A stretch of 64,000 bases of DNA from Arenicellales bacterium (GTDB lineage: Bacteria > Pseudomonadota > Gammaproteobacteria > Arenicellales > JAJDZL01): the NCBI GenBank assembly GCA_958295885.1, contig OY282380.1, positions 2,914,001-2,978,000 of the forward strand, in the 5' to 3' direction. Positions within the stretch are counted from its first letter, which is position 1, and every line of letters begins with the position of its first letter. The translations under genes were made by a program, and so were the position numbers. Positions 17,946-27,218 of the stretch are shown here, piece after piece. The notes beneath the pieces are model-generated. The model was given only the letters and a program-made list of their open reading frames with translations, was not told the DNA's origin and ran no database searches.

Positions 17946-19016
17946 TTGTCGCTTGAACTAAAAAACGTGACCAAAGTGGTGGATGGCGTGACTCACATCC
18001 ATCCAACCGACCTGGTCTTGCAAGATTCAGAGTTCAATGTGCTTTTGGGCGCGACACTGAGCGGCAAGACAACTCTGATGAGACTGATGGCCGGTCTGGA
18101 AAAGCCGACATCGGGAGAGGTCTGGTTTTCCGGTCAAAACGTAACCTCGGTGGCCGTGCAAAAGCGCAATGTCGCCATGGTCTACCAGGATTTCATAAAT
18201 TACCCGAACTTCACAGTGTTCGAAAACATTGCCTCCCCTCTGCGAGTCGCAGGCGAAGCGACCTCTGAGATCAACCGTCGCGTCGGGCAAATCGCCGAGC
18301 TGCTCAATCTGTCCGATCTGTTGGAACGTGATGTCTCGAATCTATCCGGCGGTCAGCAGCAGCGCACCGCGCTGGCGCGGGCGCTGGTCAAGAATGCATC
18401 GTTGGTATTGCTGGATGAGCCCCTGGCAAATCTGGATTACAAGTTGCGCGAACAGCTGCGCGAACAGCTGCCGAGGCTGTTTTCCAAATCCGGCTCAACC
18501 GTCGTCTTTGCAACGAGTGAACCGGAAGAAGCCCTGATGCTCGGTGGATATACCGCGACACTGCATGAAGGCAATGTCGTTCAGTATGGCAGAACGATCG
18601 ATATTTACCGACAGCCCTGCAATATCACGAGCGCCAGCATTTTCTCGCACCCGCCGATCAACACGACCAGGATTTCCAAGTCAGGCAATACAATGCTGCT
18701 GCACGGCTTGACGGACTGCCTGTGCCCCAGCCGACTGTCGGGCGCAGGCGATGGTGACTACACTCTGGGAATTCGTCCACATCATCTGACTCTGTCCAAG
18801 GGGACCGTCAGCGGCGAGTTCATCACGGTTCGAGGCACCGTGAAGCTGACAGAAATCAGTGGCTCATCCAGTCTCATTCACCTGCTAGTGCAAGGTAGTG
18901 ACTGGATTTCGGAAACCAGCGGAGTGCATCAGCACTCCATCGGGGCGGAAGTTGAATTTTTCGTGAACCTGAACAGCTGCCTCTACTTCGATCAGGCCGG
19001 CAACGCGATCCACTGA
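17946..19016 (+). CDS. glpS: Glycerol ABC transporter, ATPase 1
   Basis: One of two distinct ATPases that power the glycerol importer, 356 residues: an ABC domain (residues 1-235) plus a TOBE/OB-like regulatory domain. The Walker A is the family variant GATLSGKTT, the signature LSGGQQQRTALARAL is canonical, Walker B is LVLLDEPLANLD, and the position after it reads ATSEPEEAL, where most ATPases have the H-loop THD. The start is TTG at 17946 (LELKNVTKVVDG follows), with no better codon nearby. Fifteen bases separate it from glpT, and the two proteins are expected to form a heterodimer. Confidence 0.92.
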   Translation: MSLELKNVTKVVDGVTHIHPTDLVLQDSEFNVLLGATLSGKTTLMRLMAGLEKPTSGEVWFSGQNVTSVAVQKRNVAMVYQDFINYPNFTVFENIASPLRVAGEATSEINRRVGQIAELLNLSDLLERDVSNLSGGQQQRTALARALVKNASLVLLDEPLANLDYKLREQLREQLPRLFSKSGSTVVFATSEPEEALMLGGYTATLHEGNVVQYGRTIDIYRQPCNITSASIFSHPPINTTRISKSGNTMLLHGLTDCLCPSRLSGAGDGDYTLGIRPHHLTLSKGTVSGEFITVRGTVKLTEISGSSSLIHLLVQGSDWISETSGVHQHSIGAEVEFFVNLNSCLYFDQAGNAIH

Positions 19017-19031
19017 CAGGAACCCGCGACG

Positions 19032-20132
19032 ATGGCAAAGATCACTCTTGAAAACATCCGCCACAGCTACCTGCCCGAGCCGCAGTCAGATGCGGACTAT
19101 GCCCTCAAGCAAATCAATACAGTGTTTGAGGACGGAGGCGCTTACGCGCTGCTGGGACCATCTGGATGCGGTAAATCTACACTGCTGGGCATTATTTCCG
19201 GGCTGCTGGCACCCACAGCCGGGACCGTTCGCTTCAACGATCAGGACATGGCCGGGGTCGATACAATTCACCGGAACATTGCGCAGGTCTTTCAGTTTCC
19301 GGTCATCTACGACACCATGTCAGTGTTTGACAACCTGGCCTTCCCGCTTCGCAATCGCGGCGTTCCGGATCAGGAAGTCCAGACCCGGGTTCTCGAAGTC
19401 GCCAAGATGCTCGATCTGGAACAAGGCATCCATCGACGCGCGGCGTCATTGTCTGTTGACGGCAAACAGAAAATTTCACTGGCCCGAGGCGTGGTTCGCG
19501 AAGATCTCAACGTCATGATGTTTGATGAGCCGCTGACTGTAATCGACCAAAACCTAAAATGGGAACTGCGCTCGAAACTCAAGGAACTGCACCAAAACGT
19601 TGGTACCACAATGATCTACGTTACCCACGACCAGATCGAGGCGCTTACTTTTGCCGATGAAGTGCTGGTAATGTATGAAGGTGAAGTAGTGCAGACTGGC
19701 ACCCCCGTCGAGTTGTTTGAAAAACCCATGCATACCTTCGTAGGCTATTTTATCGGCTCACCGGGCATGAACATCCTGCCTTGCCAGATAAGCGGCACTG
19801 AGGTGTCATTTGAGGGGGTCAATGTTAGGTGCAGCAATCACAGTTCTGCATCTGCAGCCGTGCCGGCTGCGGATGCGCGTACTGAAATTGGCATTCGTCC
19901 CGAGTTTATCCGATTCAGCGACGACGCTCAGAGTCTGCCAGTACAGGTCCGTCGGGTCGATGATATTGGACGTCATCAGCTGGTTCACGTCACGCACCAG
20001 CAGCACGAAATAAAATTGATTTGTTCCGAAGAGCAGGTGGTTCCGAGTGACGATGCAACAATTGAATTTGACGTAGAGCGTACGTTTCTGTACGTAAACG
20101 GGTGGCTGGCAGGAGGAGCCAAAAGCGCGTGA
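19032..20132 (+). CDS. glpT: Glycerol ABC transporter, ATPase 2
   Basis: Second ATPase of the glycerol importer, 366 residues with C-terminal TOBE region. Walker A is canonical (GPSGCGKST), the H-loop is present (YVTHDQIEAL) and Walker B is MMFDEPLTVID, but the signature motif is the unusual LSVDGKQKISLARG in place of LSGGQ. This is the mirror image of GlpS, so each composite ATP site would combine one regular and one altered element. The 3' end overlaps glpP by four bases (GTGA). The name follows the rhizobial glpSTPQV system and is not the glycerol-3-phosphate antiporter GlpT of enterics. Confidence 0.92.
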   Translation: MAKITLENIRHSYLPEPQSDADYALKQINTVFEDGGAYALLGPSGCGKSTLLGIISGLLAPTAGTVRFNDQDMAGVDTIHRNIAQVFQFPVIYDTMSVFDNLAFPLRNRGVPDQEVQTRVLEVAKMLDLEQGIHRRAASLSVDGKQKISLARGVVREDLNVMMFDEPLTVIDQNLKWELRSKLKELHQNVGTTMIYVTHDQIEALTFADEVLVMYEGEVVQTGTPVELFEKPMHTFVGYFIGSPGMNILPCQISGTEVSFEGVNVRCSNHSSASAAVPAADARTEIGIRPEFIRFSDDAQSLPVQVRRVDDIGRHQLVHVTHQQHEIKLICSEEQVVPSDDATIEFDVERTFLYVNGWLAGGAKSA

Positions 20133-20981
20133 ATAACAAAACGATCAAACAAGGGGCTTGGTTTTTTGTCATTCCGGTGGTCGTGCTGGTGGCGTTTAAT
20201 GCACTGATTCCGCTGATGACTGTGGTTAACTATTCGCTGCAGGAAACCTTTGGCGACAACGTGTTTTTCTGGCAGGGGCTGACCTGGTTTGAGCAGGTGC
20301 TGAATTCAGATCGTTTTCATGGTGCATTTGTTCGCCAGATTACGTTTACTGCGATCATATTGCTGATCGAAGTCCCTCTTGGCATTGCCATTGCCCTTTG
20401 CATGCCCAAAAAAGGATTCTGGGTCTCAGTCTGCCTGGTACTGATGGCGCTTCCTTTGCTGATCCCATGGAACGTAGTCGGCGCGATGTGGAACATTTTT
20501 GCCTTGCCGGAGATTGGTTTGCTCGGCCACTCAATCAATGCGATTGGGATAGATTTCAATTTTACCCGGCAGCCGATGGCGGCTTGGGCAACTACGATAT
20601 TGATGGACGTCTGGCACTGGACGTCGCTGGTCGTACTGCTCGCTTATGCCGGTTTGAGTGCGATCCCGGAAGCTTACTACCAAGCCGCCAAGATCGATGG
20701 TGCGTCGAAGTGGGCTGTTTTTCTGTGGATCCAGCTGCCGAAAATGAAACGCGTGTTGACAATTGCGATTCTGCTGCGGTTCATGGACAGCTTCATGATT
20801 TATACCGAACCGTTTGTACTGACCGGCGGCGGGCCTGGAAACACAACCACGTTTTTGTCTATCGATCTGGTCAAACTCGCGCTGGGACAGTTTGACCTGG
20901 GACCGGCGGCAGCCATGTCACTGATCTATTTCTTTATCGTTTTGTTGATATGCTGGGTGTTCTATACCTTGATGATGAAAA

Positions 20982-20995
<14 letters not shown>
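20129..20995 (+). CDS. glpP: Glycerol ABC transporter, permease 1
   Basis: Inner-membrane permease, about 288 residues and six predicted membrane segments, starting with GAWFFVIPVVVLVAFNALIPL. The coupling loop reads EAYYQAAKIDGASKWAVFLWIQLP (EAA motif). The start is GTG at 20129, overlapping the glpT stop; AGGAGG lies ten bases upstream inside glpT, which is why this codon is preferred over the upstream frame extension. It pairs with GlpQ, whose gene overlaps its end by 14 bases. Confidence 0.92.
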
Positions 20996-21809
<814 letters not shown>

Positions 21810-21814
21810 AAGGC

Positions 21815-22099
21815 ATGCTGGATTTTTCCTGGATGGCATGGACCTGGCCCACAGTGGCCTTCTTCGTATTCATCCTGCTTTGCATCGTGTCAATGGGTGT
21901 GTGGGAGAAAATTAGCCCGGGCGGCGGTCAAAGGCGCGGAATATTTGGATTGGAAACTACACGCGGCGACCGTCTGTTCATCAGTCTGCTTGGCAGTATT
22001 TTCATCTTTCTGGGGTGGCTCTGGGCATTTTCGACGCCGCTTTGGGGAGCTTTGGTTCTATCGGTCATTTGGTTTGGCTTTGTGTTCTCGCGCGTTTAA
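21815..22099 (+). CDS. DUF2160 small membrane protein of glycerol transporter operon
   Basis: 94-residue inner-membrane protein with two or three hydrophobic segments (TVAFFVFILLCIVSMGVW, RLFISLLGSIFIFLGWLWAF and ALVLSVIWFGFVF). DUF2160 proteins regularly lie between glpQ and glpV in glycerol importer operons and probably belong to the transporter, although their role is not established. It begins 5 bases after glpQ. Confidence 0.88.
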   Translation: MLDFSWMAWTWPTVAFFVFILLCIVSMGVWEKISPGGGQRRGIFGLETTRGDRLFISLLGSIFIFLGWLWAFSTPLWGALVLSVIWFGFVFSRV

Positions 22100-22135
22100 C
22101 GCGTCGTCGGTTTAAATTTGATCGGGCGAGACGCG

Positions 22136-22345
22136 ATGGAAAGTGAACTGAGTCAACGCGAAACTTGCGACCTTGCCGTAATCGGCAACCGTATCAATGG
22201 AGCCGGCATCGCCTGGGACGCGGCGGGCAGAGGACTCAGGGCCGTGCTGTGCGCAAAAGGATGACCTTGGACAGCATACAATCGTCTGACGACGTTCGCG
22301 TCACGGAGTTTCGATGAATTCTGCTCAGACTTCGCAGCCAAATGA
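22136..22345 (+). pseudogene. glpD: glpD relic (FAD glycerol-3-phosphate dehydrogenase, 5' end)
   Basis: Only the first about 45-60 codons survive. The first frame reads CDLAVIGNRINGAGIAWDAAGRGLRAVLCAK and then stops; GlpD proteins have VIGGGINGAGIARDAAGRGL at this place. A one-base shift restores KDDLGQHT, equivalent to the GlpD segment that follows. The nucleotide-binding glycines have become GNR, so even the remaining piece is non-functional. The rest of the about 1.5-kb gene has been deleted and glpK follows directly. The respiratory step of glycerol catabolism must be encoded elsewhere or be absent. Confidence 0.85.
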
Positions 22346-22395
22346 ATATATTGAATCAGTTTTACAACTCGAAGATTTAACGGAGGTGGCTGTCA

Positions 22396-23877
22396 ATGCA
22401 AGCCTACATAGTTAGCATCGATCAGGGTACAACCAGCTCCCGTGCACTCCTGATTGACCAAAACGGCAGAGTGCTCTACACTGAGCAGCGGGAATTTACT
22501 CAGTATTTTCCGGCGGACGGCTGGGTCGAACATGATCCCGACGAAATCTGGCAGACCACTTTGGCAGTAACCCGCGCCGCACTGGACTATGCGAAGCAGC
22601 TGCCGGGCGAAGTCAAGGCAATTGGCATAACCAATCAACGCGAAACCAGTGTGGTTTGGGACCGCAAAACCGGCGAGCCCATATATAACGCGATCGTATG
22701 GCAGGACCGGCGAACCGCCAGTCTTTGCGCATCGCTTAAGCGCGACGGCGTCGGGGCAGGCGTCCAGGAGAAAACCGGACTGCTGCTTGATCCATATTTT
22801 TCGGCAACAAAGGTCGCATGGATTCTCGACAATGTCGCGGGTGCACGCGCACGCGCCGAGCGCGAAGAGCTGGCATTCGGTACAATCGATGCCTTTCTGA
22901 TCTGGCGCCTGACCGGTGCCAGATCACACGTGACCGATGCATCCAATGCATCCAGAACCATGCTGTTCGACATTCGAAAGCAGCAGTGGGACCCTGAGCT
23001 GCTTGATCTGTTTCGCGTTCCGCAGAACTGTCTGCCGCAAGTAATGGATTGCGCTGCCGACTTTGGGGTGACCGATGCTTCGGTACTGGGTCAGTCATTG
23101 CCAATCTGCGGTGTCGCCGGTGATCAGCAGGCCGCATTGATTGGGCAGGCATGTTTTGCACCAGGAATGGTCAAGAGCACTTATGGAACCGGCTGCTTTC
23201 TGGTTATCAATACGGGTGCCGAACTCGTCACCTCTCAGCACCAGATGCTGTCAACAGTCGCCTATCGTCTCGACGGCAGCACCTGTTACGCGGTAGAAGG
23301 CTCGATATTCGTTGCCGGCGCAGCAATACAGTGGCTGCGGGATGAACTAAATGTGCTGGACGATGCAGCCAAATCTGCTGAAATGGCGGCTTCGCTGGAC
23401 GACAACTGCGGTGTGTACCTGGTGCCTGCTTTCACTGGGCTGGGTGCGCCGCATTGGCTGCCGGATGCCCGCGGTACGATCTTTGGCATGTCCAGAGACA
23501 CGGGCAAGGAGCAGTTTGCGAGGGCTGCATTGGAATCCGTTGCCTATCAGACCGCCGATCTTGTAGATGCCATCCATTCCGATGGCAGCACTGTCAATCG
23601 GCTGCGAGTCGATGGCGGCATGGCAAACAATAACTGGTTCTGTCAGTTCTTGAGCGATGTCTTGAACCTGCCAGTGGATCGACCTTCAAATACGGAGACA
23701 ACCGCGCTGGGCGCGGCTTATCTTGCAGGTCTGCACTGCGGAATTTTCCCTTCTTTGGATGCGATTGAAAATAACTGGAACATTGACCGAAGCTTCGAAA
23801 CCTCAATGCAGCCGACACAGCGCCAGCAGTTGCTGACGCGCTGGAGGAAAGCAGTCGATCTGGCTGCGAAATTTTAA
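22396..23877 (+). CDS. glpK: Glycerol kinase
   Basis: Phosphorylates imported glycerol to sn-glycerol-3-phosphate. 493 residues of the FGGY kinase family, normal length. Seen: the phosphate-binding loop [15 protein letters not shown] at residues 5-19, [11 protein letters not shown], the ADP site [16 protein letters not shown], and the C-terminal FGGY-type segment [21 protein letters not shown] lies ten bases before the ATG. It is the last gene of the operon; an imperfect GCTCTG/CAGAGC stem lies about 20 bases after the stop. Confidence 0.95.
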   Translation: MQAYIVSIDQGTTSSRALLIDQNGRVLYTEQREFTQYFPADGWVEHDPDEIWQTTLAVTRAALDYAKQLPGEVKAIGITNQRETSVVWDRKTGEPIYNAIVWQDRRTASLCASLKRDGVGAGVQEKTGLLLDPYFSATKVAWILDNVAGARARAEREELAFGTIDAFLIWRLTGARSHVTDASNASRTMLFDIRKQQWDPELLDLFRVPQNCLPQVMDCAADFGVTDASVLGQSLPICGVAGDQQAALIGQACFAPGMVKSTYGTGCFLVINTGAELVTSQHQMLSTVAYRLDGSTCYAVEGSIFVAGAAIQWLRDELNVLDDAAKSAEMAASLDDNCGVYLVPAFTGLGAPHWLPDARGTIFGMSRDTGKEQFARAALESVAYQTADLVDAIHSDGSTVNRLRVDGGMANNNWFCQFLSDVLNLPVDRPSNTETTALGAAYLAGLHCGIFPSLDAIENNWNIDRSFETSMQPTQRQQLLTRWRKAVDLAAKF

Positions 23878-24108
23878 ATTGCGCTGACTGGAAGCGGATG
23901 CTCTGACAATCTGCCAGAGCAACGCATTGCTTTCCAAATTCGACAGAAGAAATCAATGGGCCGATTGACGCGTGAAATTCCGAGTCCGAATTTAGGAACG
24001 ACAGTATTGAAAAACGCCTTGAATGCTTAAACAAACCTTCAGGATCGTCCAATGGGTGATGACTGAAAACCAATTGGAAAACAAGGTTTGAGCCGCTGAA
24101 AGCCATTT

Positions 24109-24483
24109 TTATGTTCCAATCATCTCGGGTTCAGATTCAACCGTCAGCTTGCTTGGCTGCTCTTTGTGCACAGCATGCGGCAGCCACAAATCACCGAGAT
24201 TGAAACTGATCGCCTCAAATGGCGGCAGCGAAACTGTCGCATCATCGAACAGCGTGTCTATCAGCACCCACTGAGTGCCGCGCAGCTCAAATGCTTCCAA
24301 CGATTGAACAATTGGGTCTGCCAACCACAGGTAGCTGACGCCCTCGCGGGCGTATACCGCTCGCTTGCCGCCAAGATCAAGCTTTCGGGTCGAAGGGGAA
24401 AGCACCTCGCACACCCAGTCCGGAACCAACGTGCAGTAGGCTCCGGTCGGAAACACGGGTACTCGCTCACGTCGCCATCCTGC
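24109..24483 (-). pseudogene. Uma2 family protein, copy A, 3' part cut off by transposon
   Basis: C-terminal portion of a Uma2 (DUF820/PF05685) protein, a PD-(D/E)XK nuclease-like fold of unknown role. It reads WRRERVPVF, PDWVCEVLSPSTRKLD (family motif with the E and K of the nuclease-like core), KRAVYAREGVSYLWLADP and ISFNLGDLWLP. The 5' part of the same gene lies 3.77 kb away at 28253-28530. The two parts share the duplicated bases CCTGC at the transposon ends (24479-24483 and 28253-28257); joining them gives 648 bases, exactly 216 codons including the stop. It is dead unless the transposon is excised. Confidence 0.88.
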
Positions 24484-24501
24484 TGTTGTACTCCTAATTA
24501 G
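24484..24501 (+). repeat. Transposon left terminal inverted repeat
   Basis: TGTTGTACTCCTAATTAG directly after the target duplication CCTGC (24479-24483). It matches the right end at 13 of 18 positions. Confidence 0.8.
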
Positions 24502-24511
24502 TCCGTAGCGA

Positions 24512-24555
24512 TTGAACTATTGCTAGTCGGAATATTCCGACTAGCAATAGTTCAA
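24512..24555. repeat. Perfect 44-bp palindrome near transposon left end
   Basis: Two 22-base arms meet without a loop; the left arm starts TTGAACTATTGC and the right arm ends GCAATAGTTCAA, with GGAATATTCC at the centre. It lies 28 bases inside the transposon. It could be a transposase-binding double site, or a hairpin-forming end derived from two abutting inverted repeats. Confidence 0.9.
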
Positions 24556-24648
24556 ATTTCGAAATAAACCGAGCCCGTCCGTTCACGGCTGGCAGCCGTT
24601 CTGAAAAGCAGCCTTGGCTACACCAACGCTATTGACCGAACGCAAACA

Positions 24649-24687
24649 GCAGGGGGCACCGCGGTCGCCGACCGCGGTGCCCCCTGC
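24649..24687. terminator. GC-rich 18-bp-stem hairpin, terminator-like
   Basis: GCAGGGGGCACCGCGGTC pairs perfectly with GACCGCGGTGCCCCCTGC around a GCC loop and is followed by CTTTGGATTT. It lies between the transposon end and its first gene, so it probably blocks transcription entering from outside. Confidence 0.7.
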
Positions 24688-24790
24688 CTTTGGATTTATA
24701 CTCTTTGACTCAATCGCCGCATCCGCGTGTTTAGACCATCCGGATGCGACAGAGCGTGTTTGAACCGTGCCGAATCAAGGAGTAATGGAC

Positions 24791-25393
24791 ATGCAGCTGC
24801 GCTACGACACACAACTGACTGTCAACGAGTATATTAGCACCAAAGCCTGGGAAAAGGCAACTCTTTCGAGCTGCCCCAACCATCCCAAGGGCGGCTGCTC
24901 ACTGGCTCGCCACGGCACCTACACCCGCAAGTGCGGGCGCGGACGCATCGCCCGGATCGCACGCTGGTATTGTGCCGACAGTCACACCACATTCTCTCTG
25001 CTGCCGGACTGTCTTGCGGCGCGAATGCCCGGCAGCCTCAGGCAGCTCGAACAAATTGCAGCGGCCATCGAACAAAATCAACAACCGCTTGAAGCGATGA
25101 AGTGCTTTCGAGCCAACGCCGACCATGTCGACCCGGCGGCACAGCTTAGCTGGCTGGCGCGTCAGCTGCCGGCGCTGCAGCGGGTGCTGGTGACGGTGTG
25201 CGGGCTTTTGCCTGATGTTTTTGCCGGCTGCCCGCCGGCGGTGCTGCCGATGCGGGTGGCGCTCGATGCGCCCTGGCTGCTGTCGGCGCTGCGAGAGCAC
25301 TGCGCCGAACATCTGCACTGTCTGCCGCCTCCGCTTGGATTTTTTCAGATTCGTTCGTCGACCGACCCGCCACAGAGCGCCAACACTTGTTGA
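24791..25393 (+). CDS. Transposon-encoded zinc-ribbon protein (DUF6431-like)
   Basis: 200-residue protein, first gene of the transposon. The N-terminal part has CPNHPKGGC (about residues 29-37), RHGTYTRK and IARWYC, followed by TFSLLPDCLAARMPGSL; these C and H residues suggest a zinc ribbon that binds DNA. Proteins of this type accompany DDE-plus-ATPase transposons, and the DUF6431 name is from memory of that pattern. The start ATG at 24791 is chosen because AAGGAG lies eight bases before it; the frame opens earlier with a GTG at 24767. The rest is helical and alanine/leucine-rich without known motifs. It probably acts in end recognition or regulation. Confidence 0.7.
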   Translation: MQLRYDTQLTVNEYISTKAWEKATLSSCPNHPKGGCSLARHGTYTRKCGRGRIARIARWYCADSHTTFSLLPDCLAARMPGSLRQLEQIAAAIEQNQQPLEAMKCFRANADHVDPAAQLSWLARQLPALQRVLVTVCGLLPDVFAGCPPAVLPMRVALDAPWLLSALREHCAEHLHCLPPPLGFFQIRSSTDPPQSANTC

Positions 25394-25469
25394 ACTGGCA
25401 TGGTCCGAGCGGATCGGTTAAAACGTGGGTCTGAATCGAATGCAACACTGCCAAGCATGGAGCAAATGT

Positions 25470-26273
25470 ATGAAAAAAGACCCTGAACAGCATCGTCTGG
25501 ACGTGGCGCTGTTTCGCCACGGACTGATCTGCGAACTCTCGCGACTGCGACCTGGCGCCGAAACCGCAGAACGCCTGCGCCAGCTGGCGGCGCAGCCGCA
25601 CCTCATTCCGGGTTCAACCCGCACCCGAGTGTCGGAACAGGCCCTGCGCGACTGGATGCGCCTGTATCGTCAGGGCGGCTTCAAAGCCTTAAAGCCCAAA
25701 GTGCGCCGCGACCGCGGCCAGTTCCGACGCATGTCGGTCGAAACCATGGAATGTCTGATCTCGATCAAACGTGAAAAACCGCAGTTGGCGGTGCGCGAAG
25801 TCATCCAACAGGCAAAGACGCAGCTGCCGCCGAAGACGCAGCTGCGCGACTCAACGGTGCGGCGCCTGCTGCACCGCGAAGGTCTGATGCAGGCGGCCGC
25901 GGCAAGCGCCCCGGACTGTCGGCGTTTCGCCTATCGCGACGCCGGCGAACTGTGGATGTCCGACGTCATGCACGGCCCCAAAATCAAGGTCGGCCAACGT
26001 CGTCATCGCAGTTATCTGACCGCCATCATTGACGATGCCAGCCGCGTCATCCCCTATGCGGCCTTTGCCCGCTCGGAAAAGGCGCAGGACTTCCTGGTGG
26101 TGCTCAAACAGGCGCTGCTGCGGCGCGGCCTGCCGCAGCGCCTGTACGTCGACAACGGCGCCAACTATCGTTCGCAGCATCTGGCCCTGGTGTGCGCCCG
26201 ACTCGACATCGCGCTGATCCATGCGCGCCCCTATCACCCTGCCGGTAAAGGAAAAATTGAAAGATTTGTGTAA
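25470..26273 (+). pseudogene. DDE transposase (rve family), 5' part
   Basis: N-terminal about 267 codons of the transposon's transposase, TniA/TnsB/Mu-like in layout. Seen: a basic helix-turn-helix region VSEQALRDWMRLYRQGGFKAL (about residues 52-72), and the RNase-H-like catalytic domain with all three acidic residues, D in ELWMSDVMHG, D in RLYVDNGANY and E in GKGKIERF. The frame runs into the inserted 466-bp element directly after the catalytic E and stops at 26273. The C-terminal part resumes at 26742; the joined sequence reads KIERFFRSARDGF. The start ATG (25470) has GGAG nine bases upstream. Confidence 0.88.
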
Positions 26274-26733
26274 AGCTTTACACAAAGCGCTTTATGTAAA
26301 GTTTATTGTTATGTAAAGCACTCAGTAGAAACTGCTTCACTATCAATAGATTATCGGTCAAATCGCTTTACATAAAAATACATGGTGACTTCTCCTTTAA
26401 GTCATCCACGACAGGAGAATCCACATGACAGTGAAAATCAAATCGGATCCGGATTTCACCCTGACGCTCGATCCGCTCAGTGCATATCCCGTTGAGTTTT
26501 GCGAGCATCTGTGGCGCGAACCTTTCGCAGACCATGATCGAGAGCGCGCTCAGCACTGTTCGCAATTTTTTGCTTTGGCTAAATCGTTCGAGAATATCCA
26601 GGAGGTGACTGGAGACATCTGCAAAGTGTCGCTGTGACCAGGGCATAATTTATGTAAAGTAATTTGCCCGATAATCATTTTATTTTCAGGCAGTTGCTGC
26701 CGCGAGCTTTACATAACAATAAACTTTACATAA
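26268..26733. mobile_element. 466-bp MITE-like element inside the transposase gene
   Basis: Flanked by the 8-bp direct repeat AAAGATTT (26260-26267 and 26734-26741). A perfect 28-bp inverted repeat starts TTATGTAAAG and ends TTATGTAAAGC in each arm (26292-26319 and, inverted, 26706-26733). The left end carries an extra 24 bases including the palindrome GTGTAAAGCTTTACAC, so the ends are not symmetric. The 9-mer TATGTAAAG or its inverse occurs at least six times in total. The element has no transposase of its own. It separates two halves of a reading frame that rejoin exactly when it and one copy of the 8-bp repeat are removed. Confidence 0.85.
26425..26637 (+). CDS. Small ORF carried by the 466-bp element
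   Basis: 70 residues, unrecognised, acidic and histidine/cysteine-containing (FCEHLWREPFADHDRERAQHC). It has a good ribosome binding site (CAGGAG seven bases before the ATG), which is why it is listed. The minus strand also has a frame over the same DNA. It could be a real passenger gene or a fragment left from the parent element's protein. Confidence 0.35.
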   Translation: MTVKIKSDPDFTLTLDPLSAYPVEFCEHLWREPFADHDRERAQHCSQFFALAKSFENIQEVTGDICKVSL

Positions 26734-26741
26734 AAAGATTT

Positions 26742-27218
26742 TTCAGAAGTGCGCGGGACGGCTTCGTCAATCGGCTTGAATCGCCCTTGGAACTCGATGC
26801 GCTCAACCGCGAGCTGTGGAGCTGGGTCGAAGGCGAGTATCATCGACGTCCACACCGCGGCATCGACGCCCTGACGCCCTTGGACAAATGGGCGCAGTGC
26901 GCCGCCAACGTGCGCCGGGTGACGCCGCAGCTCGATCTCGATGACCTGTTTCTGTTCGAAACACAGCGGCGCGTGTACAAAGATCGAACCGTACGCCTGA
27001 ACTGCCACCTCTACGAGGTCGACGCCGCCCTGATCGGACAAACCGTCACGCTGCGCTATGACCCGACGCAGCCGCCGACGCGGCCCTTGCTGGTGGTGCA
27101 TCAGGGACAGAGCTTCGGCCAAGCCACGCTGCTCGACGAATACGCCAACACCAAAGTGAAGCGGACCCGACCTGGCATCTCATTCAGCAGCCTCGAACAG
27201 CAGCAGGAGGACGATTGA
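26742..27218 (+). pseudogene. DDE transposase, 3' part
   Basis: C-terminal about 158 codons of the split transposase. It continues FRSARDGFVNRL, then YHRRPHRGIDALTPLDKW (the conserved helix after the catalytic E in rve transposases), RRVYKDRTVRLNCHLYEV and RYDPTQPP, which is the Mu-type C-terminal beta-barrel domain. An open frame from 26664 inside the inserted element reads into it, so a truncated protein might be made, but it lacks the catalytic domain. Its stop overlaps the ATG of the ATPase gene (TGATG). Confidence 0.88.

Noticed and set aside
23900..23920. Rho-independent terminator after glpK
   Set aside because: Six-base stem GCTCTG/CAGAGC with no T-run; too weak to call.
26368..26646. 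Minus-strand 92-residue gene in the 466-bp element
   Set aside because: Opposes an equally open plus-strand frame that has a better ribosome binding site; no motif recognised.
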